DNA of 64,000 bases. Source: Blumeriella jaapii (Eukaryota > Ascomycota > Leotiomycetes > Helotiales > Drepanopezizaceae). Position 1 is the first letter of the stretch; each line of letters opens with the position of its first letter. The stretch is taken from NCBI GenBank assembly GCA_009599575.1, contig VWND01000040.1, positions 1 to 64,000 on the forward strand. Reading direction: 5' to 3'. The notes beneath the pieces are model-generated. The model was not told where the DNA came from, made no database searches, and was given only the letters and a program-made list of their open reading frames with translations. Both the position numbers and the translations under genes were made by a program. Shown piece by piece: positions 35,762-46,993 of this stretch.

Positions 35762-36910
35762 CTTAAATAACGTTATTATTAATTAATAATATTTATAAGC
35801 TTTTGCCTATAAAATATTAATAATTTGTAAGCTAAATACGAATTTAATTTTATTTTTAAAATCGAAAAATTCTTGCGAAAAAAACCGATTTAGTGACCAA
35901 AAAAAGTCGGGTACCAGGGTCTGCCAAGATTAGGGTTAGAAGGGGGGGTTATTACAACAACTTTTTAATTTATTAATCGTATTTATAAGCTTTTGCGCAT
36001 AAAAGATTAATAATTAATAAGTTAAATACAAATATAAATTTATTTTTAAAATCGAATAATTTTTGCGAAAAAACCGACCTGGTGACCAAAGAAAGTCGGT
36101 TACCAAGGTCTGCCAAGATTAGGGTTAGAAGGGGGGTTATTACAACTTTTTAATTTATTAATCGTATTTATAAGCTTTTGCGTATAAAAGATTAATAATT
36201 AATAAGTTGAATACAAATATAATTTTATTTTTAAAATCGAATAATTTTTGCGAAAAAACCGACCTGGTGATCAAAGAAAGTCGGTTATCAGGGTCTGCCA
36301 AGATTAGGGTTAGAAGGGGGGGTTATTACAACTTTTTAATTTATTAATCGTATTTATAAGCTTTTGCGTATAAAAGATTAATAATTAATAAGTTGAATAC
36401 AAATATAAATTTATTTTTAAAATCGAATAATTTTTGCGAAAAAACCGACCTGGTGACCAAAGAAAGTCGGTTACCAGGGTCTGCCAAGATTAGGGTTAGA
36501 GGGGGGGGTTATTACAACTTTTTAATTTATTAATCGTATTTATAAGCTTTTGCGTACAAAAGATTATTAATTAGTAAGCTGAATACGAATATAATTTTAT
36601 TTTTCAAATCGAATAATTTTTGCGAAAAAACCGACCTGGTGACCAAAGAAAGTCGGTTACCAGGGTCTGCCAAGATTAGGGTTAGAAGGGGGGGTTATTA
36701 CAACTTTTTAATTTATTAATCGTATTTATAAGCTTTTGCGTACAAAAGATAATTAATTAATAAGCTGAATACGAATATAATTTTATTTTTCAAATCGAAT
36801 AATTTTTGCGAAAAAACCGACCTGGTGACCAACTTTCTTTGGTCACCAGGGTCTGCCAAGACTGGTCACCAACGTTGGTGACCACCAAAATTCTCTCGCT
36901 TATAATATTA
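35762..36910. repeat. 187-bp satellite array, copy 2
   Basis: A diverged first unit (35762-35915), about five canonical units with TTAGGGTTAG and a G-run, and the 63-bp tail. The tail has the palindrome GGTCACCAACGTTGGTGACC (36864-36883) and ends TTATAATATTA at 36910. The last unit has the inverted hairpin at 36824-36847, as in copy 1. Confidence 0.9.
36824..36847. repeat. Inverted hairpin segment, last satellite unit of copy 2
   Basis: Arms GGTGACCAA/TTGGTCACC enclose CTTTCT instead of AGAAAG, identical to 22650-22673. Confidence 0.85.
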
Positions 36911-39880
36911 GGGCTTTTTTAAATAGTTTTAATTAGTTTGGCGTCGTAATATAATTGCAAATAAGCTTCGATTATTTTCGAATTATATACGAATACAAAC
37001 AAAACGTAATAGTCGAAAATGGCGTCGGTAAGATTTTCGATTTTTTTTTTTTTTTAAAATTCGGCGATATCGAATTTTATAATCGTAATACGGTCGGAAT
37101 TAGCGAAATTTAAAACGATCGGAACGTTAAAATATATTACGAGGCGGCAGTTTCCAGGGTTTCGGATAATTAAAACAGCGAAATAAAAGCCGGGATGCAT
37201 TTTAAAAGCTTATTAAATAAAATTATAAAGCATATTAGCGAAAAAAATTATAAGCGTTTTTTAGGTTTTAATCAGTCGGAAATAATATTTATATATAGCT
37301 ATTTTTTTTTTTATGAAATGCAGCAGTGGCTTGTTTTTTCCGTTATAAGATTTTACGTAATTAACGAATTCGCAGTTTAATTCAGATAAATTTTAAAATA
37401 TATTTTCGGTCGAAAAGCTAGAAAAGTCGGTTTTAAAAAATATTCGTTGCTTTTATTTTTTTACGTTTTAATCGAGTTTTATGGTCGCGTTAAAAGCTTT
37501 AGAATCTGTTTTGAAATTTGCGTAGCCTAAATAAGCTTTAGCACGCGCTTAAATAGTTTTCGCAGTTTTTCGCCGAAATATAAATTAATTATTAAAATTA
37601 ATTTCGAATACGTCGTAATTCGAATTTTTAATAATAGCGAACCGATTAACAAAGCCGATAACGTTAATTTCTTTTATAATTAAATCGCAGTAAACCGCGT
37701 AATAGCATACGTGAAAATAATAAAACTTGTCGTTTTTTTTAACGTTAACGTTATTCGTAAAAACGAAATTAAAAAATCGGAGTTTTTTAACGAAGGAAAA
37801 CTCGAGTAAAAACGGGTTACCGTTTTCAAAAGTTTTTTTTATTTGCTTTAACGTATTATATTTGCAATTTTTCGAAAAAGATTTAATTTAATTTTTGTTC
37901 GAAGCAAAAAGGAAAAAGCTGACGGATTTATTTGGTTTTTATATAAAAATATCGAAATAAAACTTTTAAATCGTATCGTCGTCGAAAGCGAAAGTTTTAA
38001 ATAAAATAATTTAATTTTATGCTTTTTGTATAATTTTTTCCGCGATAATTTCGATATTCTTTTTTAAGCTTTTTTTGTCGAATCGTACAATAATCGAAAT
38101 TTTAAATGCTTTTATTAAAATCTGAAATATTAACGGTACGACGTTTTTAAACGCAGCAAACGTTTTTAATATTTGCGTATTTAATTTCGAAAAATTAAAT
38201 TTAAAATCGTTTAAGTTTTTTTTTTTCGGAATATTTGCGTTTTTTAAATTTGATTTCGTAAAATCGTCGCGTTTTCTATTAATTAACTTAAAGATTATAG
38301 CTCGGCGTCGATTTCCGGCTGTTTTTATTCGCGATGCCTTTTTTGCTAGCGACGCGAATAATTTTCTTTTCCGAACAAAAAAGATTTCGGAAATATCGGC
38401 GCGTTTTTCTACGTTTTTTATTTTTATTTTTTCCGAAATCGTTTTTACAAATATAATAGGCTTTTTATATTCGAATAAGCGATTGTCTGCTATTACGCTT
38501 TTAGTTTTGTTTTCGGATTCGTTTTCGATAATTAAAAATAAAAATCGCCGAGCTGTTTTAGCCGCTTTAAAAATATTAATTGCTATTACGTATGTTTTTT
38601 CGAATTAAACGAAAATAATATTAGCTTTTTCGTTTTTTTCGTCGTCGTAGATTTAAAATATCGAAATAGCGTCGTTTTTTTTCTTTGGTATAAAAATGCC
38701 GTATTTGGCGACGTTTAGTTTTTTGCTTTGGAAAAAAATCAGATTTAAAATCTCGCAGCCGATTAAAATTTTTTTTAACGATTGCATAGCGTCGTCGACC
38801 AATTTACAAACAATTATAAAAAAGTTTGTAAATCTGCGGGCTTTTGGATTGTTAGCTTTTAAGATTTGCGTTTTAAAAATATAAGCGTTTAGTATTTAAA
38901 TTTTTTTTTTAATAAAGGTAATAATTTCGAAAAAGCGAGCGAAATATCGGAATAAAATAATACCGGTGATTTTGCTGAAAACGTATTTTTAAATATTTTT
39001 TTTTCGTTGATTTAGTAAAAAACGTAATATTCGGTCTGTTATTTTTTTTTTATTATTTCGAGTTTTTTTTGCTTCGGCGAAAGCTTTTGAAGCGTTATCG
39101 TAATTTAGCAGGAATTTGTCGTAATTAAAACTTTTGCGAACGAATTTAATTTTAACGAAGCTTTCGTAGTCGAATAAAAATTCGTTAACGTTTTTAATTA
39201 TTATATCGAATTGCTTTATAAATGTTTTTACGAAAGCTGCTTATTAATTTGAAATAGCGGCATTATATATTTGCTTAAATTCGGAAAAATTACGTATAAT
39301 AGTTTCGTTTTAAAATAAATTAAAAATGAATTTACTAGATTTAGCAATATTTTGCTTGGGAAACGATATAATATCGATAGGTTTATTAATTAAAAAAATA
39401 TATTATATTTATTAAAAAATAACTGGAAAAAAGTACGAGGATTATAAAGTATTTGTATTTAAAAGTCACGGAAATTCGTATATTGTTTTTTTAATAAATT
39501 ATAATTGTTTAGGCAGGCATTCGTTCAAAACAGCGAAAAGGGTAAATAATACAGAAAGTAGCAAATAATAAAATATATAAAAAATAGTTTTCGTAAAATA
39601 TGCGAATAATATAAATATATCAGATATGCGGTTTAAATATATATAAAGCTTTTGTTTTGGTAAACAAACGTATAGTCAAATAAAAAAAAATACAGTAGAT
39701 GTTTTAAATAATATAGAAAAAGGTTTTAAAAATAAATAATATATATGAAACAGAATGATTAGGTTGTATATAAACAAAACAAAATAAAAACAGTAGAATA
39801 GTATATAATAAAAAAGAAAACAATAGACAACGAAAATAGTAAAATAGTTAATAAACAATTTTGTAAGCATTTTTTTTTTT
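36911..39880 (-). mobile_element. RIP-degraded element remnant, family unresolved
   Basis: RIP-type sequence rich in TCG/CGA on both strands. On the minus strand a protein-like frame is traceable with stops, for example FVRKRKLFASLASKKASRI, RFDKKSLKKNIEIIAEKI and FVKTFIKQFDIIIKNVNEF. I do not recognise a domain. By position it could be the missing 3' part of B2 or C, or another gag. The plus frames at 37195-37380 and 38696-38884 look like shadows. The part from about 39400 is AT-rich and featureless. Confidence 0.4.
38325..38360 (+). repeat. 36-bp inverted-repeat motif (copy b)
   Basis: Begins TTATTCGCGATGCC and ends GCGACGCGAATA; the ATTCGCG and CGCGAAT ends are inverted repeats. Confidence 0.55.
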
Positions 39881-40499
39881 TTCGATTATAAATGGAATTA
39901 CGATTTGAATTGTATTTTCAGCCGCCGGGTTATTATTCGGTTGTTTTTAGATTTTTTTAGAAAGTTTTTTTTTTTTAGAAATATAATCGTTTTGGTCGGA
40001 ATCGTCGTCGGAATCGCTGAAATCGAAATCGCTTTCTGATTTAAAATTCAAAAGGTAAATTTGCTAATTTTTTTTATAAAATCGCTTTAACCGGTTGGCG
40101 GCGAACGTCTTTTTTAATTTTGTTTTATCGAATTCCGTAAGCTTATAATAGCTTTTATTTAATTCGGCCTCGCATATTTCGTAAAATCCGAATTATTTAT
40201 AATTAAGCTTAATATCGGCCGATTTGTTAATAGCGCGCTGGACGTCGTAAATTAAAATCAGATTTTTTTTTTTAATTAGCGTTTTTTTTAAAATCTTGGT
40301 TTTATCTTAGATTTTTTTAGCTATTTTTTTATATTTTTTTTTTTTTAAAATTATTTTTTTTATATTTATATCGCGGTAATCGAATTGCTTAAATTTTATT
40401 ACTAATAAATTTGCTTTCGTTTTTATTTTAACTACGTTATAAAGCTTTTATACAGGCCATTTTGTTTTTAAAAGCAGTCGAGCGTTTCTGTTATATTAA

Positions 40500-40770
40500 A
40501 TGAAAAATAAGATTATTTTAATAAAAACGTATATATATATGCGCATAGCAAAAAGCATTTCCGAAAATTTCCGCGACCAACGCTTATAGCCTTTTCGAAT
40601 AGCTTTTAAAAAGCCGTCGAAAATATTTTTGTAGCTTCGTTTAACGGATCCGTTACTTTTCGAATTATAAGCTAAAATTTAAATACGCTGAATATTATAT
40701 TTTTTTATAAAAGTTTCGATAACGCTTTTATTTTCGAATTTATTATCGATATTTAATTTGCTAAATAAAT
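40500..40770 (-). pseudogene. Integrase core of D1
   Basis: The minus frame reads IDNKFENKSVIETFIKKYNI, then LAYNSKSNGSVKRSYKNIFD and GYKRWSRKFSE. It resembles the second half of the retroviral integrase core (DNGxEF, then SxYNxQxNGxVER, then W). An in-frame stop interrupts it. Confidence 0.65.
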
Positions 40771-41394
40771 CGTATCGATATATAACGTTTTTTTAAAAAA
40801 AGATCGTTATAGCTTCGGAAATAGCGTTTCGGAAAAGTCGCTTTTCAGATTATTCAAATAAATCGTTAATAGCGAATACGAAACATATATAACCGCGATC
40901 GGTAATTAGCACGCGTATAACGTCGAAATTGATTTTTTTTTAGATTTCAAAAAATCACGTCGAATATAATAAGTTTTTTTCTCGGCCAAGCTTTCGTTTT
41001 TAATAAAAAATGCAACTTTTAACGAAAGCTTTGCAATTTTCGAAGCATTTTTTTTATTAAAAATCGTTTTTAATTCGGTAATAAATAGCTTTAGCTTTTT
41101 TATAAAATATTTTTTCGTAAGCTTTTTTTATAACTTGAAACTTATCGGCTTTATTATTTATTATTAAGCGTTTTCAATATATATTATCTTTTATTTTATA
41201 TAGCTTTTTATCGGCTAAAATATAATCGAAAGCTTGGTTTTTAAATAATTTAAATTAATAATTTGGCACGCTAAATAATTTAAATAAAATAATTAAATAA
41301 TATGCGATTAAATAAAAATCGTCGGTTAGGTAATTATCGATCAAAAGTTTATTTTCGTCGCTAATCGGCTTATTCCAATCGTTTTCGGTTAGAT

Positions 41395-41430
41395 TTATTC
41401 GCGATATTATCCGAGATAATAACGCGAATG
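41395..41430 (+). repeat. 36-bp inverted-repeat motif (copy c)
   Basis: TTATTCGCGATATTATC, CGA, GATAATAACGCGAATG: 15-bp arms with one mismatch around a 3-base centre, the most perfect palindrome of the set. Confidence 0.65.
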
Positions 41431-41456
41431 CTTTTTCGGCCCGAAAATTAATGTTT

Positions 41457-41492
41457 TTTATTCGCGGTGCCAGCCGAAATAATAACGCGAAT
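41457..41492 (+). repeat. 36-bp inverted-repeat motif (copy d)
   Basis: TTATTCGCGGTGCCAG through AATAACGCGAATA, starting only 26 bp after copy c. Confidence 0.6.
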
Positions 41493-42439
41493 AGTTTTGG
41501 CTTTGTAAAACCCAAAGCGCAAATAGCGAAGCAGCCGATTTCGTTAATAATTTATTCGTTAATATTTTATTCGCTTTGTTTAGCGAAATTAAATAAATAA
41601 AAGCGTTTTCGTTTGGAAAAACCGTTTGCCGCTGTATTAATTGTTTTTTTAATATATTTGATTTCGAAGTTTATTAATCGTATTTAAATTATTTAATTAA
41701 TAACGAACGCTTTTGGTAAATTATTGGCTTTTTTATTTAATTGGTCGATAAAAACTTTTGCGTTTGTTTTCAAAATGAAATATACGTCGTATAATTCGCT
41801 TTTTATTTTTTTTATTGCTTTGAAAGCGTTTCGACATTTTCGTTTGGTGGCATCGTAGCGTATTTTCGCGAAGGATTATAAGCCGTTTTTAAATCGTGAA
41901 AAATGCCGTTTTTTGTTTTTATCGATTTATTATAATACAGCTTTTTAATCGAAGATATTGGCGTCGATAGTCAGAATAATTTTTTTTGCGTTTGGGCTGT
42001 AATCGATTCGCATAAACGATAAAGCCGATAAAAGATCGTTTTTAAAAACTTTTATAACTTTGCTTTGTTTTTTTTTCTAAACGAAATCGATTTTTTTTTT
42101 TATCGTAGCGTAAATAAATACAGTTTTTTAAAAAAAGTTTTTGATTTAATTACGATAATAAATTATAACGCTAATAAAAGCTTTGGCTTCGGTAATATTT
42201 TTATATTTTTTTTATTCGCAAATTTTTTTAATTTTCTTTCGTTAAAAATAGCGGCTAGCGTTATTAATTATATAACCGACGATATTTATTTCGGATATGC
42301 AAAATTTTAATCGAAGGCCAATAATAGCTTTAGCTTTTTCGAAACAAACCATGATTTTGTCGATATTTTAAATATATTTTATTATATAACGTCGAATTTT
42401 AAAAAGGATTTTTTTATTATTATAATATAATTTAAAACT

Positions 42440-43110
42440 TTTTATTTTAACGTCGTTAACGTAAAGTAAAATAATATCGGAAATGCAAATTATAAAAATT
42501 TTATATACGACTTTTACGAATTAAGCGACCGAATTAATAGCTTTTATAAATACTTTCGTTATACGCAGCAGACCGATTAGCGTTTGGATTGCCGTTATGT
42601 TTCGAAATCGTAGATTAAGTATTAAATGATCGTAGTTTAAAAACAGGTCGAAAAAAAAACGATCGTTAATTTTGCGAATTCGTTTGAAAATTGATCGACG
42701 TTAAATAGTATATTAGCGTTTCGTATCGTTATTTTGTTTATTTCGACGACCGCGGTAATAAATTTATAAATGCTTTTTTTTTTTCGCAACGATAAACTAT
42801 TTGTTTTTATATAAGCCGTGGCAGAATTCGAGGATTTTTTGCTTAATTTGTTTTTTTAACATTTCGATTATTTTATTTTAAAAGGTTTTAAAAATTAAAA
42901 AAGTTTTTTTTTGCCAGGCTTCGTAAAACACGGTTTTAATATCGATATGAAATATAACGTTAAGGCTAAATTGGCTTATTTCGGTAAAATCGAAAACTAT
43001 AATCTTTTTTCGGTTGCGTAAAACTTCGTATAAAACCTTTTTTTTTTTTGGCAGAAATTAGATTCCGATTGTTAAATTATTAAATTGTTTTTTTGTAAAT
43101 CGGCTGTCAA
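42440..43110 (-). pseudogene. Reverse transcriptase of D1
   Basis: Recognisable blocks on the minus strand are RKKIIVFDFTEI and IDIKTVFYEAWQ (about 42900-43060), then IGLLRITKVFIKAINSVA (about 42540-42600), and the catalytic box as LYVNDV (about 42460), where the first Asp of the usual DD is Asn. The pattern fits a fungal gypsy lineage whose RT reads AFDW..., RTV.HEAWQ, GLLRMTTLPQGATNS, FLDDI. Asp-to-Asn in the catalytic pair would inactivate it. Confidence 0.7.
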
Positions 43111-43401
43111 ATAATAAATTGGAAAATCGGCCGATAATAAATTTTTCGAATTCGTTAATAACTAATTAAAATAGTTTTATTATTTTATTTTTTTCGAATT
43201 AATCGTTTATTTTTCCGAAAATATTTTTATCGGATTCGCTAAAATTCACGAATCGTATTTTATTAGCTTTACGCTTATAAAAAATGCTGATATTAATATA
43301 AAAAAATAAAATATATAAATCGGATTTGTTTAATATAAAAACGAAATCTTCGGAATTTTTATTTCCGAATTAATAGCCAAAAATATTAATATTAGCTAAT
43401 T

Positions 43402-43437
43402 TTATTCGCGGTGCTATTTCGATTAATAACGCGAATA
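43402..43437 (+). repeat. 36-bp inverted-repeat motif (copy e)
   Basis: TTATTCGCGGTGCTATTT to ATTAATAACGCGAATA; same length as the other copies. Confidence 0.6.
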
Positions 43438-43779
43438 CTTTTAGCTAAATATTTTCCAGGTTTTGTTATAGCTTAGCGTTGTTTTAAAACCAAAATCGGC
43501 TATTCGTTTTCCGATAAAACGTCGATTAAAAAAACTTTATCGCCGGCGACGATAATTTGATTTTGAAAAAATCGGTTTCAGTTTTAGAAAAAAGCTTTTA
43601 TTTGGCCGTTTTCGATATATTTAAAACTAACGAGATTTTTCAGGATTTAAAACATTTTAAAAATAATAGAATAAAAGCATTTTTTTATTATTAAAAAGGT
43701 TTTATAAATAATAATATTTTTAACGTCGATTTTTATATTTCGTATAATTTTATTAAATTCAATCGTATTTTTATTAACG

Positions 43780-43900
43780 ATAATATAAATTATTCGCTTA
43801 TCGATAATAATCGGAATATTATTGGTTTCGGCCGTTTTTTGGTTTATGCAATTGACTTCGGCTTCGCTGTCGAATAGAGCGAAGGCGGTCGTACTTTTTT
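43780..43900 (-). pseudogene. Aspartic protease of D1
   Basis: The minus frame gives TTAFALFDSEAEVNCINQK. The ALFDS-E-AEVNCIN segment corresponds to the retroelement protease active site (DSGAEVNFI-type) with Gly replaced by Glu. Confidence 0.6.
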
Positions 43901-45103
43901 TAAATATAATTTTTATTTTTGGCGCTTTTATAGCCGTATAAAAGCAATTTCGTCGTTTTGATTTTTAAGTTTTTATAGCGAAAGTTAAAAAGCTGATTTT
44001 TTCCGAAGATTTTTTTTTATCGGCTAAATTAATTACGATATTATAAATTTTTTTTTGGTTTTTTTCCAGTTTAAAATCGTTTTTTTTTCGAATAATTTTA
44101 ATTTTTTCGTTTTTTTTTAATATAAGAATTTGTTTATTAATAATTTTATCGAATTTTTTTTTTATGCTAAATAAATCGCTGAATTTCAATTTAATTTTTT
44201 GTTTTATAATTTTTTTAATAGCTTCGTCGACGGCTTCGAAGCTAATATATTTATCGATTTATTTTTCGCTTCGCATTAGTAATAAGCGTTTAAAAGCTGG
44301 TATTTTCTAAATAATTTAAATCGGAATATCGGTATCGATATCGTTTATATCGTCGTTAATTTTTTTTATTATAAATGTTCGTCTAATGGTTTTATCGGTT
44401 TTTTTTCGAATTTTAAAATCTTTTTTTTTTTCGATTTTAACGTTTTTTTTTATATTAATTGGTTTAGCGAATAAAATAAAAGCATTTTGCTTTTTTGTGA
44501 TTTGCTAGCTTAATTATACAGCTATAATATTTGTAAATGCGATATTTGCATTAGCAATATATATATTTGTTTTTTATTTATATATTTGAATTTTATTTAT
44601 ATTTAAAATAAAAGATTTCTTTTTAATTAATATACTTTTTGGAATGTTTTTTTTTATTAATAAAAATCGTTTTTGTATTTTTTTTTGTTTTCTAAGCAAT
44701 TGTTTTATTTCGTATTTTTTATTTTTAAGCGAATAGTATTTAACCAGTTTTGATTTTTAGCTTTGTTAAAAGGGCCTATTTCTGCTTTCGTCGGTCCGAG
44801 ACAAATCGCTTCGTATTTGTTAATATAACAGATATTATTATTTATACAAAAATTAAACGCTTTGCATTTAGAACGAATATAAGGTTTTTCGCAGTGAATT
44901 TTTTTATTATCACAGAATTTACATTTGGGGCCACGGAGTCTGTTTTAATAATTACTTTTATCACTTTAATAGCCGCGATTTTGATTTTCGCATTGGTTTT
45001 TTTTTTTTTTTTAATAATCGTTATTGTAATTAATATTTCGCTGATTCTGATCGCTAGCACGAAAAAGTTGCTATTAAATAGTTATTATTTTTACGATGGC
45101 TTG

Positions 45104-45390
45104 TGTTACGATCCTGGCTAGTGGGGTAGTTGCCAGTGGTATAGTTGCCAGTGGTATAGTTGCCAGTGGTATAGTTGCCAATGGTGAATGCTGGTGGTAT
45201 TGGATTAAGATTTGGGCACGGACCATCTCGGCCACTAAGCCTCGCGCTAAATCACGTGACTTATAAGCGCAATCCACTGTATATAAAGTTCGCGATCCCG
45301 AGCATTCTAGCTCGGTGTTTTTTTTTTAATTTACATGCGTACCTTTTGGTTTATATTACTCTTCTGATTATTTTTAAGCTAGCTGTAATA
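45104..45390 (+). mobile_element. 5' LTR of A1
   Basis: TGTTACGATCCTGG to AGCTGTAATA (ancestral end TGTGACA). It holds several 15-bp repeats TAGTTGCCAGTGGTA (about 45130-45185), CACGTGAC, a TATATAAAG box (45280-45288), and the hairpin CCGAGC-ATTCTA-GCTCGG followed by a T-run. The frame at 45175-45393 is a by-product. Confidence 0.9.
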
Positions 45391-45829
45391 TAAAGAAAAA
45401 CCAAACAACTTTCGCTGAAAAGTTTTGTATCCACGATTAAAAATTCGATCTGCTTTTGCAATTCGAATTCTTTTCAAACCGTTCGTACCGACGTTTATTT
45501 ATCGATGTTTTAATCAGAACTTTTTTTTATTAATTTTGTTTTCAAAAAAAGCTAGAATCTTTTTTTTTTATTAATTCGATTTGCTTTTGCAATTCGAATC
45601 GCTCCTTTTTAATATTATAACATTTTATGCTTTTTTTATAAATCGACGTAGCATCCGAAAACGAACGCAATCCGTACGATTCGGCTTCGAGTTAGCACTT
45701 CTACTTTTTGCTTTTGCTTTTGGCGCTTCCGAATTTTTATTTGTTTTAAGCTTTTTCGACGATTTTAGCAGCGAGTTTTTATTCTACGATTTTTCTATCG
45801 AATCACAGTTATTTGCTGCTAAATCCTTT
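45391..45829 (+). pseudogene. A1 leader and start of gag
   Basis: A leader after the LTR, then a frame (45581-45958) reading RSIRKRTQSVRFGF and FDDFSSEFLFYDF that is conserved in A2 (58470-58640) and A3 (62362-62589). It is probably the gag N-terminus. TRIM2 interrupts it at 45830. Confidence 0.5.
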
Positions 45830-46043
45830 TGTGACGACGTGGCCCGTTCGGCTCGGCCCTTCGGCTTCCCGGCCTTGGCCCCCTTGGCCCCGGCCCTTCG
45901 GCCTTTCGGCCTTTCGGCCTTCCGGCCCCTGCCGAACCTTAAACCCATATGTATATAGCTCCTTCCAGCAGAACCTCTTCCAGGTTCTGCACCTTGATAT
46001 TCTAAGCCCTTCGCCTACCTGTTCTCCAGCATACGTGTCGTCA
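45830..46043 (+). mobile_element. 5' LTR of TRIM2
   Basis: Contains TATATAG (45952-45958), a perfect 9-bp-arm hairpin GCAGAACCT-CTTCC-AGGTTCTGC (45968-45990), and immediately after it the priming sequence ACCTTGATAT. Confidence 0.88.
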
Positions 46044-46384
46044 CATTATATCAAGGTCAAACACCCCCTTTTCAGCCTCGAAGCTACACCTTCATCTTTC
46101 AGACTACTTCGGCGTCTGTAACCTTTCTACTGCGACGCCGCCACACCGCTTTTTTCGCTGTAGCCAGCTTTTGCAGCAAACGTTACACCACCTTTGAAGC
46201 TCTTATCGATCAAAACTCCTTCGAGCCTATTTCAGTCAATTTTCCTCGCCCGAGCACGCTGCGGTAAAGACTCCGCGAGAAGGCCGACGATTTTTCCGGC
46301 GATTTACCCCCCCCCCCCTGCACCACTTCCGCTAAACACCGAAATACTGTTCACAAACCGGCAAATTCGGACCTTTTCATTAAG

Positions 46385-46851
46385 CGTTCCGACCGAATCA
46401 GCTACTCGACCGATTTCTTCGATTAACCGACGTGCCTTCCTTTTCGGTAATTCGACGCAATTCTTTCGATACAGCTGTTCTAATGAAGCCTGCCGTTATT
46501 CGACTAGCCTTTTGGCTACAAAACCTTATAAACGCGAAACACCAGTATACGCGCAGCCTCGATACGTATACGCGAAATTTAATTAAAGCTATTACTAGTC
46601 GACATAAGGCTCCTGCCACCCCTTTCACTCCTGTTTCTACCTTGGCCGACTATCAAGCCAGATTAACTCGACTTTCGGTATTAATATACGACAAATTGGC
46701 TGCAAAGCCCCCTCCTCCACCACCAGCGCCAACGCCGGAACGCGATTATACCCCCTTTTTGCAGGAAATCATCGATATAACGCGTAACGTAGAAAGCCTA
46801 ATATTAAACCAAGCCGAGCAAATGGATTTTGTTATCGATAGGGTTAGTTAA
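46385..46851 (+). CDS. Unidentified ORF inside TRIM2
   Basis: Open from after a TAA near 46382 to the stop at 46851 (about 155 codons; 139 from a GTG at 46432, and an ATG occurs further in at MKPAVIRLAF). The sequence is not low-complexity: LDTYTRNLIKAITSRHKAP, then a Pro run, then a predicted helical end LQEIIDITRNVESLILNQAE. An overlapping frame (46194-46586) and a C13 run at about 46306-46318 suggest one longer frame broken at the homopolymer. No domain is recognised; it could be a gag remnant or captured sequence. Codon usage is much less AT-biased than in the host element. Confidence 0.4.
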
Positions 46852-46993
46852 AAAGTAATAGCGACTTATATGCAAAATGGCTTGCAGAAGACGTATGCGA
46901 AGGGCTGTATTGCAATTGGATTGATTTTTGCGCTCGAGGGCGAACGCTCACTACGTTATGCTATAACTCCGTTCTTTTCGGACGGAAGGATAG

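Larger units (their letters stand above)
22737..36910. repeat. Composite helicase module, tandem copy 2
   Basis: Second copy of the module starting GAACTTATAAG. Relative to copy 1 it has gained TRIM1, a longer TTTCTA microsatellite, eight 206-bp units instead of four, and more frameshifts in the helicase. It ends with the same satellite tail at 36910. Confidence 0.85.
39900..45103 (-). mobile_element. Ty3/gypsy retrotransposon D1, pol half
   Basis: Minus-strand element. From high to low coordinates: zinc-finger-like CKFCDNKKIHC (about 44900-44950), aspartic protease, RT, RNase H region, integrase and an acidic C-terminus (SDFDFSDSDDDSDQ, about 39980-40060). The order protease-RT-integrase is gypsy-type. 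The 5' half lies at 52941-54882, beyond inserted element A1; GCTTG is duplicated on both sides of A1. No 3' LTR matching the 5' LTR was found, so the 3' end is uncertain. Many stops from C-to-T/G-to-A changes are present. Confidence 0.75.

Noticed and set aside
15975..36910. Satellite arrays as a CRISPR array
   Set aside because: Units of 187-249 bp are repeated in full with no unique spacers, and there are no cas genes in a eukaryotic context.
42440..43110. D1 as a Ty1/copia element from the LYVNDV motif
   Set aside because: The order protease, RT, integrase on the minus strand and the HEAWQ/GLLRITK-type blocks are gypsy-type; in copia the integrase precedes RT.
44750..45121. 123-codon plus-strand ORF, and the minus frame 45277-45074
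   Set aside because: The first is the shadow of D1 gag on the other strand. The second translates the LTR 15-bp repeats (TIPLATIPLA).
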